A stretch of DNA of 64,000 bases from a virus: positions 186,001-250,000 of the IMG/VR virus record IMGVR_UViG_3300032236_001613. One strand, written 5' to 3'. The translations under genes and the position numbers were made by a program. The notes below the pieces were generated by a model. It ran no database searches. It was not told where the DNA came from and saw only the letters and a list, made by a program, of their open reading frames with translations. Positions 8,408 to 14,369 of the stretch are shown one piece after another (the stretch's first letter is position 1; each line of letters starts with the position of its first letter).

Positions 8408-8485
8408 GCTCCCATAGTTTAGAAGGGCCCAGAACATCCGATTCTCAGTCGGAAAACGCAGGTTCGAATCCTGCCGGGAGCGCCA
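8408..8485 (+). tRNA. tRNA-Glu(CTC)
   Basis: Acceptor GCTCCCA/CGGGAGC (last pair A-C mismatched), anticodon stem TCCGA/TCGGA, loop TTCTCAG giving CTC, T arm GCAGG/CCTGC with loop TTCGAAT, encoded CCA. Decodes GAG; a second tRNA-Glu (TTC) lies at 11796. Confidence 0.88.
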
Positions 8486-8529
8486 TTTTACTTAATAAAT
8501 ATTACAAATTTTAAAATAAAGGGTTACTA

Positions 8530-9135
8530 ATGAATATCTCAGATTACAAACAATTTATAAAAGATACAGGCACTTTAATACAAATTGGTGCTTTTGATGG
8601 TGTTGCTTGCGAAGACTCAGGGTTTAGAGAATTAGTACTTTATAAAAATTATAATGCTCATTTGGTTGAACCAGTTATAGATTTTTTTCAGGCGTTACAA
8701 AAAAACTATAGTAATGCTACGAGTAATGTTCGATTTTATAATCAAGCAATTTATACAGAAAATGGAGAATTACCTTTTTTTAAAAATTACACTGACCCAT
8801 TACAATGTACTTTTATAAGAGAAAATGTAGCTGAATATCATGGGCAAACAATACTAGTACAGTCACGAACTTTTGATACTTTTTTACAAGAAAATAACAT
8901 TAATGAAATCGAAGGATTATTTATTGATGCAGAAGGTGCCGAAGATACTATACTCCAACAGCTTTTTGAAAAAACGAATATCAGACCTAATATAATTCGT
9001 TATGAATGGCCACATTTGCCTGACCCTGTAAACACAATCAGATACATTATGTCTTATGGCTATACTGTTTCTCCCTGCATCTATTCAGGCGGTCGTGTTG
9101 ATAACATTTGTATTAAAAACGACCTTTTAGTTTAA
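8530..9135 (+). CDS. FkbM-family methyltransferase
   Basis: 201 residues. GTLIQIGAFDGVACEDSGF is the SAM-binding loop and SRTFDTFLQENNINEIEGLFIDAEGAE is the FkbM signature (ten-residue spacing to the IDAEG strand), then QQLFEKTNIRPNIIRYEW. FkbM proteins methylate O atoms on sugars and natural products. SD AAAGGG. It stands alone between tRNA genes, so its substrate is unclear; the nearby sugar genes make a glycan plausible. Confidence 0.85.
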   Translation: MNISDYKQFIKDTGTLIQIGAFDGVACEDSGFRELVLYKNYNAHLVEPVIDFFQALQKNYSNATSNVRFYNQAIYTENGELPFFKNYTDPLQCTFIRENVAEYHGQTILVQSRTFDTFLQENNINEIEGLFIDAEGAEDTILQQLFEKTNIRPNIIRYEWPHLPDPVNTIRYIMSYGYTVSPCIYSGGRVDNICIKNDLLV

Positions 9136-9139
9136 TCTC

Positions 9140-9214
9140 GGTTCCATAGTATATCGGTTAATACATCGGCTTGTCACGTCGAAGTGAGGGGTTCGATTCC
9201 CCTTGGAACCGCCA
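9140..9214 (+). tRNA. tRNA-Asp(GTC)
   Basis: Acceptor GGTTCCA/TGGAACC, anticodon loop TTGTCAC (GTC), T loop TTCGATT, discriminator G, encoded CCA. Standard cloverleaf. Confidence 0.93.
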
Positions 9215-9219
9215 AATAT

Positions 9220-9295
9220 GCCATCTTAGCTCAGTTGGTAGAGCAGCAGACTGAAAATCTGCGTGTCCCCGGTTCAATTCCGGGAGATGGTACCA
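9220..9295 (+). tRNA. tRNA-Phe(GAA)
   Basis: Acceptor GCCATCT/AGATGGT, D arm with GG, anticodon loop CTGAAAA (GAA), T arm with loop TTCAATT, encoded CCA. Five bases after tRNA-Asp. Confidence 0.93.
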
Positions 9296-9299
9296 GTTA

Positions 9300-10020
9300 T
9301 TATGCCCATCTCCCGTGATCAAAGCTATTGTCAGGGTTTTTAAATTTTCTTAAAGATGATTCTATTCCGGTTACCGGCCACGATATGTGATTTTTATATA
9401 AATGATATATCAACATGTTTTGTGGAGTAAAACACACTCCTTCGGTTGTATATTGATCAATATAATTAAAAACAGACGAATATATGGACATGACATCGCT
9501 ATTGCCTATAGCAAACTGATCGTTTATCCCTGCTCCTTGTCTTTCGGTATCTGGTGTTATTATCATTGGTGTGTTTATACGGTCAAGGTATTCTTTAACT
9601 TTATTTAAAAATATGTAATTATTTAAGCATAAATCTGGCCTTGCTCTAATCACTAAATCATATTTGCCAAACATAGCTTCGTATTTTTGTCTAATATGAC
9701 CAACACGTTGTACGCCATTAAACATATACCAAGCATGAGAGGCCCATGTATGAGTACTATGAGGTCCGCCTAAAATATATGGTTTAGTTTCATCAAATAT
9801 AGGTTCGGGTACAATATCAAAATGAACTACATAATTATTTTTTGGTAAATTATTAACCAATTTAACATAAAACTCATGTTTGTTATTATTCCAACTAGGA
9901 GGAACCCCTTTATCAATGGAATTGTTAGAATTCCAAACATGTATAAACCAATCTAATTGATCATAGATCAAAATCCTTAGTAAACCTCGGTCGACCTGAT
10001 AATTCAATTGCTACTTTCAT
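9300..10020 (-). pseudogene. Glycosyltransferase-like gene with an N-terminal frameshift
   Basis: The long frame (to 10007, TTG) encodes DWFIHVWN, YDLVIRARPDL and INDQFAIGNSDVM, typical of a family of polysaccharide-biosynthesis glycosyltransferases that begin with an ISGxxR motif. That missing start is present in another frame: the ATG at 10020 gives MKVAIELSGRPRFTKDFDL and then meets TGA near 9961. Joining the two by a +1 shift near 9961-9966 restores the expected N-terminus running into the DQLDWFIHVW region. So the gene is either inactivated, wrongly sequenced, or read through by frameshifting. Lone minus-strand gene within the tRNA cluster. Confidence 0.65.
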
Positions 10021-10045
10021 GCGACTATTTATTGTTAGAGTTTAT

Positions 10046-10122
10046 GGGGCCATAACTCAATAGGCTAGAGTAACTGGCTTTTAACCAGTAAGTTGTGAGT
10101 TCGAGCCTCACTGGCCCTACCA
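10046..10122 (+). tRNA. tRNA-Lys(TTT)
   Basis: Acceptor GGGGCCA/TGGCCCT, anticodon stem CTGG/CCAG with loop CTTTTAA (TTT), T loop TTCGAGC, discriminator A, encoded CCA. Confidence 0.93.
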
Positions 10123-10129
10123 TTTCAAT

Positions 10130-10206
10130 GCCTCCGTAACTCAATGGATCAGAGTGCTTGGCTTCGAACCAAGAAGTTGGGAGTTCGAATCTCTCCGGGG
10201 GCGCCA
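10130..10206 (+). tRNA. tRNA-Arg(TCG)
   Basis: Acceptor GCCTCCG/CGGGGGC, anticodon stem TTGG/CCAA with loop CTTCGAA (TCG), T loop TTCGAAT, discriminator G, encoded CCA. Reads CGA-type codons. Confidence 0.92.
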
Positions 10207-10261
10207 TATTACGTGATAAGTAAACAGCAGACAGTTTACAGAAACACAAAGGAGATTTTTA

Positions 10262-10843
10262 ATGAATAAGTTTATTGTTTCGATTATTGCCGGACTTGCT
10301 TTTGCGAATCTTGCAGTAGCCGCGGATTATGCTGGTGTTGATTATCAAGATAAGCAGAAGGTCGACGTTGCTGAACAACACGATGTATTTGGTGCTTATA
10401 TTGGACATAAGTTTTCTGACACAGGATTCTCTGTTGAAGGACGCTTAGAAAATGAAATTGTGCATGATCCTAGTAAGCATGAAGGGCTCGTTCAGGTAAA
10501 AGGAACTTATAATGTACCTGCAGCAATTCTAGAAGTTTATCCTTATGTCAGCGCCACAGTTGGCTATAAGAGCGAAGCAACTAGTAATTTTGATTTTTAT
10601 GTTTTAGAAACGGGATTAAAGTATACCCAACTACCTAACGTAGAACTACGTTATGGACTACGTCTACGTACTCCGTTTAACGAAAGTTCGGTAGGCGAAG
10701 GCAACCATTACCGTACAGTAGAAAATAGCATCAACGCCGTTTATAAACTAGACAGTCATAATGGCGTTACTTTAAAATATGCACGTGAGCATGGTGATAG
10801 CAATTATCACACTTACGGTGTTGGTCTAGTACACTCCTTCTAA
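10262..10843 (+). CDS. Outer-membrane beta-barrel (porin-like) protein
   Basis: 193 residues with a Sec signal peptide (MNKFIVSIIAGLAFANLAVA, cut before ADY). The mature part is built of alternating polar/hydrophobic strands with Tyr at strand ends and finishes in YGVGLVHSF, the C-terminal Phe signature recognised by the BAM machinery. Size and pattern resemble small KdgM- or OmpW-like barrels, but I cannot name a family. SD AAGGAG. It is followed 4 bp later by the His-rich membrane protein at 10848. A phage gene of this type could block superinfection or change permeability. Confidence 0.7.
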   Translation: MNKFIVSIIAGLAFANLAVAADYAGVDYQDKQKVDVAEQHDVFGAYIGHKFSDTGFSVEGRLENEIVHDPSKHEGLVQVKGTYNVPAAILEVYPYVSATVGYKSEATSNFDFYVLETGLKYTQLPNVELRYGLRLRTPFNESSVGEGNHYRTVENSINAVYKLDSHNGVTLKYAREHGDSNYHTYGVGLVHSF

Positions 10844-10847
10844 TCAT

Positions 10848-11297
10848 ATGGCAATAATTGCAGCCTTATTATGTCTGCTAGGCTGGTTTTTGCCATTAAC
10901 AGATTATCTAACTCCTAAATCAGGAGTAGGTTATTGGATGGGTATAGTAGGAGCGTCCATGATGCTCCTACTTTTAACTTATAGTCTGCGAAAACGTTAT
11001 AAATTCTTAGATTGGTCACCCCCACTTAGTAAGTGGTTTAATGCACACATATTTTTAGGTCTATATGGGCCTTTATTAATCTTATATCATTGCGGCTATC
11101 ATTTAGGTGCTTTTAATAGTAATATGGCTTTATGGTCGATGATTATAGTTGCTATTAGCGGAGTTATAGGTAGATTTTTATATAATCGTCCTCAATTTAA
11201 AAAAGCATTCGCTATTTGGCATGTGGCACATTTGCCTTTTGTTTTTATGTTAGCTGCAGCAGCAGTTATACATATACTTGCAGTAAACATATATTAA
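10848..11297 (+). CDS. Four-helix membrane protein with cytochrome b-like His pairs
   Basis: 149 residues with about four hydrophobic helices (roughly 1-20, 28-46, 66-85 or 94-112, 125-148). His residues lie inside helices at 67, 81, 85, 125, 128 and 142 (HIFLGLYGPLLILYHCGYHLG and WHVAHLPFVFM), the layout of transmembrane heme-b proteins such as the ferric reductase-like and cytochrome b561-like families. No FAD or NADPH domain is attached. No clear Shine-Dalgarno; it starts 4 bp after the porin-like stop, so it is probably coupled. Heme binding is inference. Confidence 0.55.
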   Translation: MAIIAALLCLLGWFLPLTDYLTPKSGVGYWMGIVGASMMLLLLTYSLRKRYKFLDWSPPLSKWFNAHIFLGLYGPLLILYHCGYHLGAFNSNMALWSMIIVAISGVIGRFLYNRPQFKKAFAIWHVAHLPFVFMLAAAAVIHILAVNIY

Positions 11298-11305
11298 AAA
11301 CGTAT

Positions 11306-11381
11306 GGTGGCTATAGTGTAGAGGTTCGCACACTAGGTTGTGGCCCTGGTAGTAAGGGTTCAATTCCCTTTAGTCACCCCA
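11306..11381 (+). tRNA. tRNA-His(GTG)
   Basis: Has the extra G at -1 facing C73, the hallmark of tRNA-His. Acceptor GTGGCTA/TAGTCAC, anticodon loop TTGTGGC (GTG), T loop TTCAATT, encoded CCA. Confidence 0.93.
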
Positions 11382-11447
11382 AATTATTTTTATAATTAGT
11401 CTAGGAATATAGATAATTTTCTCTTATAATTATCTATATAATTTTTC

Positions 11448-11537
11448 GGAAGTGTGGCAGAGTCCGGTTTATTGCAACAGTCTTGAAAACTGTCGAGTTT
11501 AATCGCTCCGTAGGTTCGAATCCTACTACTTCCGCCA
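11448..11537 (+). tRNA. tRNA-Ser(TGA)
   Basis: Class II tRNA: acceptor GGAAGTG/TACTTCC, anticodon arm CAGT/ACTG with loop CTTGAAA (TGA), long variable arm, T arm GTAGG/CCTAC, G73, encoded CCA. Confidence 0.93.
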
Positions 11538-11540
11538 AAT

Positions 11541-11603
11541 TTAGGATGCTTCCAGCAAATAAAAAACTTTTCTTGAAAAAAAGCCAAAACAGCATCCTGT
11601 TTA
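11541..11603 (+). ncRNA. AGGATGC element, copy 1
   Basis: First of three related elements, starting 4 nt after tRNA-Ser. A closing stem AGGATGCT (11543-11550) pairs with AGCATCCT (11591-11598), followed by GTTT. Inside is a shared CAGCAAAT block and a 5-bp hairpin CTTTT/AAAAG with 7-nt loop CTTGAAA (11672 offset not used; hairpin 11567-11583), the same loop as the neighbouring tRNA-Ser anticodon. No T arm or D arm. Function unknown. Confidence 0.5.
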
Positions 11604-11609
11604 ATTTTA

Positions 11610-11704
11610 CCTCGATAGCACAGGTGTGCGGCTAGGTCTTATAAACCTGGGAGAGTTGCCAGATTAGCGACAACGGGAAGGATCGTTACCTTCATCGAGG
11701 ACCA
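11610..11704 (+). tRNA. tRNA-Sec/allo-tRNA-like gene with TAT anticodon
   Basis: 95 nt. Acceptor CCTCGAT/ATCGAGG is perfect, with A73 and encoded CCA. The D arm is a tight hairpin GCAC-AGGT-GTGC (tetraloop), the anticodon stem CTAGGT/ACCTGG has loop CTTATAA (TAT, Ile AUA), the variable region is long with a GTTG/CAAC stem, and T stem GAAGG/CCTTC abuts the acceptor to give a 12-bp stack with a non-canonical loop ATCGTTA. Long D stem, tetraloop and long V arm are features of tRNA-Sec and of allo-tRNAs. Charging specificity is unknown; Ser, Ile and Leu are all conceivable. Confidence 0.6.
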
Positions 11705-11712
11705 AATTTTAG

Positions 11713-11741
11713 TTGACTAATTGGTAAATGCGTGTTAAAGT
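11713..11741 (+). promoter_or_regulatory. Sigma70-type promoter
   Basis: TTGACT, 17 bp, TAAAGT, directed at tRNA-Glu(TTC) and the coiled-coil gene. The -10 lies inside an ATGCGT/ACGCAT inverted repeat. Confidence 0.6.
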
Positions 11742-11795
11742 ATACGCATACGCTAAGAAATTAGCAACGCTCTTTAATAAATGAAAATAGTTTAT

Positions 11796-11871
11796 GGTCC
11801 CATCATCTAGAGGCCTAGGATATTGCCCTTTCACGGCAAGTACACGGGTTCAAATCCCGTTGGGACTACCA
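11796..11871 (+). tRNA. tRNA-Glu(TTC)
   Basis: Acceptor GGTCCCA/TGGGACT, anticodon stem TGCC/GGCA with loop CTTTCAC (TTC), T loop TTCAAAT, encoded CCA. Confidence 0.93.
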
Positions 11872-11908
11872 TACTTTTTAACTAAATATCTAGCTACGGA
11901 GAAATACT

Positions 11909-12364
11909 ATGAGCTTTCTAGACGTTTTCAAGAAAGAAAAAGACAAGCTAGTTGAAGAAGTTACTAAAGTCGAATCTACTGTTGTCGAAGAAGTAAAGAA
12001 AGTAGAAGCAGTGGCTGAACGAGCTGTTGCTGCTACCGAAGCAGTAGTTAAAGAAGTTGTAGTAGATTTTGAAAAGATTTTAACAGAAGCCGAGCAGGCA
12101 GCAGAAAGAACTCTACGCGATGTAGAGTTAGCTCGCCAGTTATACGAAAAAGCACTGGCTAGAGCAAATCTAGCAGCTAATAGAGCTAGAGAAGCTGCTG
12201 AACAAGCAGCAGCAAAAGCCCAAGAAGAAGCTGAAAGAGCCTTGTTGAGAGCTGAACGTGCTGCTAAGTTAGTGATTGGTATTTCAGGATCGGCGCCAGC
12301 TCCGGTTATTGCGCCTCCACCAATCGCTCCTGCTCCACCCCCTACAAGTAATACTACTCAATAA
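11909..12364 (+). CDS. Ala/Glu-rich coiled-coil protein
   Basis: 151 residues, almost entirely predicted helix or coiled coil (residues about 8-125, dense in Ala, Glu, Lys, Arg with heptad spacing), ending in a Pro-rich tail (APAPVIAPPPIAPAPPP). No signal peptide or catalytic motif. SD GGAG. It sits between tRNA-Glu(TTC) and a CAT tRNA and ends 2 bp before the latter, so the tRNA 5' end is cut from its mRNA. Function unknown; a structural or scaffold role is possible. Confidence 0.65.
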   Translation: MSFLDVFKKEKDKLVEEVTKVESTVVEEVKKVEAVAERAVAATEAVVKEVVVDFEKILTEAEQAAERTLRDVELARQLYEKALARANLAANRAREAAEQAAAKAQEEAERALLRAERAAKLVIGISGSAPAPVIAPPPIAPAPPPTSNTTQ

Positions 12365-12366
12365 TT

Positions 12367-12442
12367 AGTAGTGTAGCATAGTGGCTAATGCAGCACCTTC
12401 ATACGGTGTTTACCATCGGTTCGAGTCCGATCACTACTACCA
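12367..12442 (+). tRNA. tRNA(CAT), Met or lysidine-type Ile
   Basis: Acceptor AGTAGTG/CACTACT, anticodon stem GCACC/GGTGT with loop TTCATAC (CAT), T loop TTCGAGT, A73, encoded CCA. A second CAT tRNA lies at 14684. A1-T72 is fully paired, so it is not a typical initiator; elongator Met and Ile2 cannot be separated by eye. Confidence 0.88.
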
Positions 12443-12447
12443 GTTTT

Positions 12448-12560
12448 AGGATACCTACAGCAACATAAATTACTCATGCTAAGAGAGAGGTCGTTGGTTC
12501 AAGTCCAACCTAGTCTTAGGACTAGTAGCTCAGTTGGTAGAGCACTAAAATGTGTATCCT
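12448..12560 (+). ncRNA. AGGATGC element copy 2 containing a circularly permuted tRNA-like sequence
   Basis: Closing stem AGGATAC (12448-12454) pairs with GTATCCT (12554-12560), a compensated variant of copies 1 and 3. Inside, tRNA parts occur in swapped order: an anticodon-like loop CTCATGC, T arm GTTGG-TTCAAGT-CCAAC (12493-12509), acceptor 3' strand CTAGTCT (12510-12516), two bases, then acceptor 5' strand GGACTAG (12519-12525), TA, and D arm GCTC-AGTTGGTA-GAGC (12528-12543). The acceptor halves pair over 7 bp. No CCA and no convincing anticodon stem when the ends are joined. Either a permuted tRNA gene or a rearranged relic. Confidence 0.5.
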
Positions 12561-12570
12561 GTTTTATTCG

Positions 12571-12648
12571 GCACCGGTGGCAGAGTGGCCCAATGCAAGA
12601 GTCTGCAAAACTCTAAAGTCGTCAGTTCGAATCTGACCCGGTGCTCCA
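12571..12648 (+). tRNA. tRNA-Cys(GCA)
   Basis: Acceptor GCACCGG/CCGGTGC, anticodon stem AGAGT/ACTCT with loop CTGCAAA (GCA), T loop TTCGAAT, T73, encoded CCA. Confidence 0.93.
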
Positions 12649-12697
12649 ATATACTTGTATAATAGATAACAAACATATATAATATATGAAATTATAC

Positions 12698-12773
12698 GGC
12701 CTCGTAGCCTAGTGGATCAGGCAACAGCCTTCTAAGCTGTCTTACACAGGTTCGAATCCTGTCGAGGTCGCCA
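12698..12773 (+). tRNA. tRNA-Arg(TCT)
   Basis: Acceptor GGCCTCG/CGAGGTC, anticodon stem CAGC/GCTG with loop CTTCTAA (TCT), T loop TTCGAAT, G73, encoded CCA. Reads AGA/AGG. Confidence 0.93.
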
Positions 12774-12784
12774 AATTAATTAGT

Positions 12785-12813
12785 TTGACATCTTAATAAA
12801 GATAAGTAATAAT
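12785..12813 (+). promoter_or_regulatory. Probable sigma70-type promoter
   Basis: Consensus TTGACA followed by a weak AT-rich -10 (AATAAT at 17 bp, or TAATAA at 16 bp), directed at tRNA-Gly(TCC). Confidence 0.4.
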
Positions 12814-12824
12814 ATATCAACAAC

Positions 12825-12898
12825 GCGGAATTGGCATATGGGTTGTGCTCCAGCCTTCCAAGCTGGCTAAACGAGTTCGAGTCTCGTATTCCGCTCCA
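12825..12898 (+). tRNA. tRNA-Gly(TCC)
   Basis: Acceptor GCGGAAT/ATTCCGC, anticodon stem CCAGC/GCTGG with loop CTTCCAA (TCC), T loop TTCGAGT, T73, encoded CCA. Reads GGA/GGG. Confidence 0.93.
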
Positions 12899-12915
12899 AC
12901 TTTTAAGAGGCTCTA

Positions 12916-13134
12916 ATGAATAATCTCGGTGAATTAAGAGATTACGCTGTTGCTCGAGGATATAAAATCAAAGAGTTTAACGGATATGCACTACATATTG
13001 GGCGTGATACTTATACTATGTTAGCTGGAGAAATTTATCTCAATAAGATTAAAACTCCTACTAAAGAAGTTTTAAAGAAATTTACAGAAAAGTCTGCTGC
13101 AAAAAAAACTGCAGCAACAGCAAAGAAAAAATAG
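12916..13134 (+). CDS. Small Lys/Ala-tailed protein, unknown
   Basis: 72 residues. The N-terminal half (ELRDYAVARGYKIKEFNGYAL) could be a small alpha/beta unit, followed by a Lys/Ala-rich basic tail (KSAAKKTAATAKKK), which suggests nucleic-acid contact but proves nothing. SD AAGAGG. Stop is TAG, 6 bp before tRNA-Leu. Confidence 0.6.
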   Translation: MNNLGELRDYAVARGYKIKEFNGYALHIGRDTYTMLAGEIYLNKIKTPTKEVLKKFTEKSAAKKTAATAKKK

Positions 13135-13140
13135 TTTTGT

Positions 13141-13221
13141 GCCCTAATGGTGAAATTGGTAGACACGCAAGATTTAGGTTCTTGTCTTCGGGTGGGGGTT
13201 CGAGTCCCTCTTAGGGCACCA
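13141..13221 (+). tRNA. tRNA-Leu(TAG)
   Basis: Class II: acceptor GCCCTAA/TTAGGGC, anticodon stem CAAGA/TCTTG with loop TTTAGGT (TAG), variable arm, T loop TTCGAGT, A73, encoded CCA. The only clear tRNA-Leu in the window. Confidence 0.93.
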
Positions 13222-13225
13222 ATAG

Positions 13226-13291
13226 TTTTAGGATGCCTACAGCAAATTTAAAAATCAAAATGTCAATTTGAAAACAAATGCGCATCCTGTT
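13226..13291 (+). ncRNA. AGGATGC element, copy 3
   Basis: Starts 5-8 nt after tRNA-Leu. TTTTAGGATGC pairs by its AGGATGC with GCATCCT, followed by GTTT as in copies 1 and 2. It shares CTACAGCAA with copy 2 and holds a perfect 5-bp hairpin TCAAA/TTTGA with a 7-nt loop ATGTCAA. Architecture and length match copy 1 closely (stem, 17-18 nt, hairpin, 8-10 nt, stem). Function unknown. Confidence 0.5.
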
Positions 13292-13298
13292 TAAATAT

Positions 13299-13372
13299 GC
13301 CGGTGTAGTATAATGATAGTGCGACGGTCTCCAAAACCGTTAGTGGGAGTTTGATTCTCTCCACCGGTGCCA
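13299..13372 (+). tRNA. tRNA-Trp(CCA)
   Basis: Acceptor GCCGGTG/CACCGGT, anticodon stem ACGGT/ACCGT with loop CTCCAAA (CCA), encoded 3' CCA. D loop AATGATA has A19 instead of G19, and T loop TTTGATT has T56 instead of C56, a compensated pair also seen in tRNA-Ala at 14602. Confidence 0.92.
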
Positions 13373-13384
13373 AATCGAGGACTT

Positions 13385-13699
13385 ATGACAAAAAAATTTA
13401 CATTTAATGATTTACAACCTAGAGTTGAAATGCTAATCGATGCTCTAGAAAATCGTGGCGCTTGTGCTAGCGGCTTACCATATGCTCCGGGCGTTAAAGC
13501 AGTTGCTGAAAACTATAAGTCAATGTTAGATTTTATAAGAAATAAAACAATTAACAAAGACGATCTCATCAACAGTTTATCAACAGCTAAAGCACTTGTA
13601 TTAGAACGAGCAGGTGGTAATCAAATTGATAGAATACGTAAAATTCTAGATGCTCTTGACTCCTATATGATGAGAGAGTATAATAAACAGAACAGTTGA
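13385..13699 (+). CDS. Small helical protein, unknown
   Basis: 104 residues from the ATG at 13385 (GAGGA Shine-Dalgarno 5 bp upstream); an upstream in-frame start at 13367 would lie inside tRNA-Trp. Predicted largely helical (LQPRVEMLIDALENRG, AVAENYKSMLDFIRN, IRKILDALDSYMMREY). No known motif. Its TGA stop overlaps the tRNA 5' remnant at 13696, so gene and tRNA fragment share bases. Confidence 0.6.
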   Translation: MTKKFTFNDLQPRVEMLIDALENRGACASGLPYAPGVKAVAENYKSMLDFIRNKTINKDDLINSLSTAKALVLERAGGNQIDRIRKILDALDSYMMREYNKQNS

Positions 13700-13721
13700 C
13701 CCTTCGTCTAGCGGTAGGACA
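13696..13721 (+). pseudogene. Orphan tRNA 5' half next to the HNH gene
   Basis: TGACCCTTCGTCTAGCGGTA plus GGACA is a tRNA 5' part (acceptor strand plus D arm) of Gln/Glu type with no 3' half. It aligns with the start of the intact tRNA-Gln at 14290 (CTTC-TCTA-CGG-AGGA pattern). The HNH gene begins 15 bp later, so endonuclease insertion probably split or duplicated a tRNA-Gln gene here. Confidence 0.5.
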
Positions 13722-13723
13722 AA

Positions 13724-13731
13724 TATAAATA
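13724..13731 (+). promoter_or_regulatory. T4-type late promoter for the HNH gene
   Basis: Exact TATAAATA ending 4 bp before the HNH start codon. Transcription would begin at or inside the ATG, so translation would be leaderless or use a later start. Confidence 0.5.
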
Positions 13732-13735
13732 CTAT

Positions 13736-14278
13736 ATGCTTAGTAAAAATATTAGTTCAGAGACAATCGAAAAATTAATTGATTCAGGTTTAAAAACCTC
13801 AGAAATTGCATCTAAGCTCGGTATCTCTACTGCAACAGTTTCTTATTGGAAAAAGAAACTCGGAAAAGAACTTAGTAATATCAAACATGATTGGAAAAAA
13901 ATTCAAGAAGCCCACAACAATGGGTCTACTTATTCTCAATTATACAAAGAGTTTGGTGTTACTAAAAGATCATTACAGAAAGCTAGAGATCGAGGAGATT
14001 TCAAGGTTAGACAGCGTAAAAAATTGTCAAAAGATGACGCTAAAATTAGAAAAAGAATTATATGCAGAGAAGCGTGGATGCGGTATTATAGTAGAAAAAA
14101 ATATCAAACTCCGGCTGATGAAGATATTAAAAAATTACAAGAATTTTATGCTAATTGCCCGGTTGGTTATGAAGTAGATCACATCATACCTATAAGTAAA
14201 GGCGGATTACATACATTGTCGAATCTTCAATACTTAACTATTAAAGAGAATAGACAAAAAGGTAATAAGATATTATAA
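13736..14278 (+). CDS. HNH endonuclease with N-terminal HTH
   Basis: 180 residues. Residues about 8-40 form a helix-turn-helix (LKTSEIASKLGISTATVSYW) with a second HTH-like repeat (STYSQLYKEFGVTKRSLQ); the C-terminus is an HNH nuclease (CPVGYEVDHIIPISKGG, then NLQYLT and N). This is the layout of phage homing-type endonucleases. It sits between a tRNA 5' remnant and an intact tRNA-Gln, consistent with homing into a tRNA locus. No Shine-Dalgarno; TATAAATA directly upstream. Confidence 0.85.
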   Translation: MLSKNISSETIEKLIDSGLKTSEIASKLGISTATVSYWKKKLGKELSNIKHDWKKIQEAHNNGSTYSQLYKEFGVTKRSLQKARDRGDFKVRQRKKLSKDDAKIRKRIICREAWMRYYSRKKYQTPADEDIKKLQEFYANCPVGYEVDHIIPISKGGLHTLSNLQYLTIKENRQKGNKIL

Positions 14279-14289
14279 TTTAACACTAT

Positions 14290-14363
14290 TGGGGAATCTT
14301 CTAACGGCAGGAAGGCGGACTTTGACTCCGCTAATCTAGGTTCGAATCCTAGTTCCCCAGCCA
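14290..14363 (+). tRNA. tRNA-Gln(TTG)
   Basis: Acceptor TGGGGAA/TTCCCCA, anticodon stem GCGGA/TCCGC with loop CTTTGAC (TTG), T loop TTCGAAT, G73, encoded CCA. Likely relative of the truncated 5' half at 13696. Confidence 0.92.
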
Positions 14364-14369
14364 ATTTTT

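Noticed and set aside
9955-9970. Programmed +1 frameshift like prfB
   Set aside because: The slip codon is CTA followed by TGA, not CTT-TGA, and no upstream Shine-Dalgarno-like stimulator is placed correctly; mutation is simpler.
13367-13384. Upstream start for the small gene at 13385
   Set aside because: It lies inside tRNA-Trp; the ATG at 13385 has its own GAGGA site.
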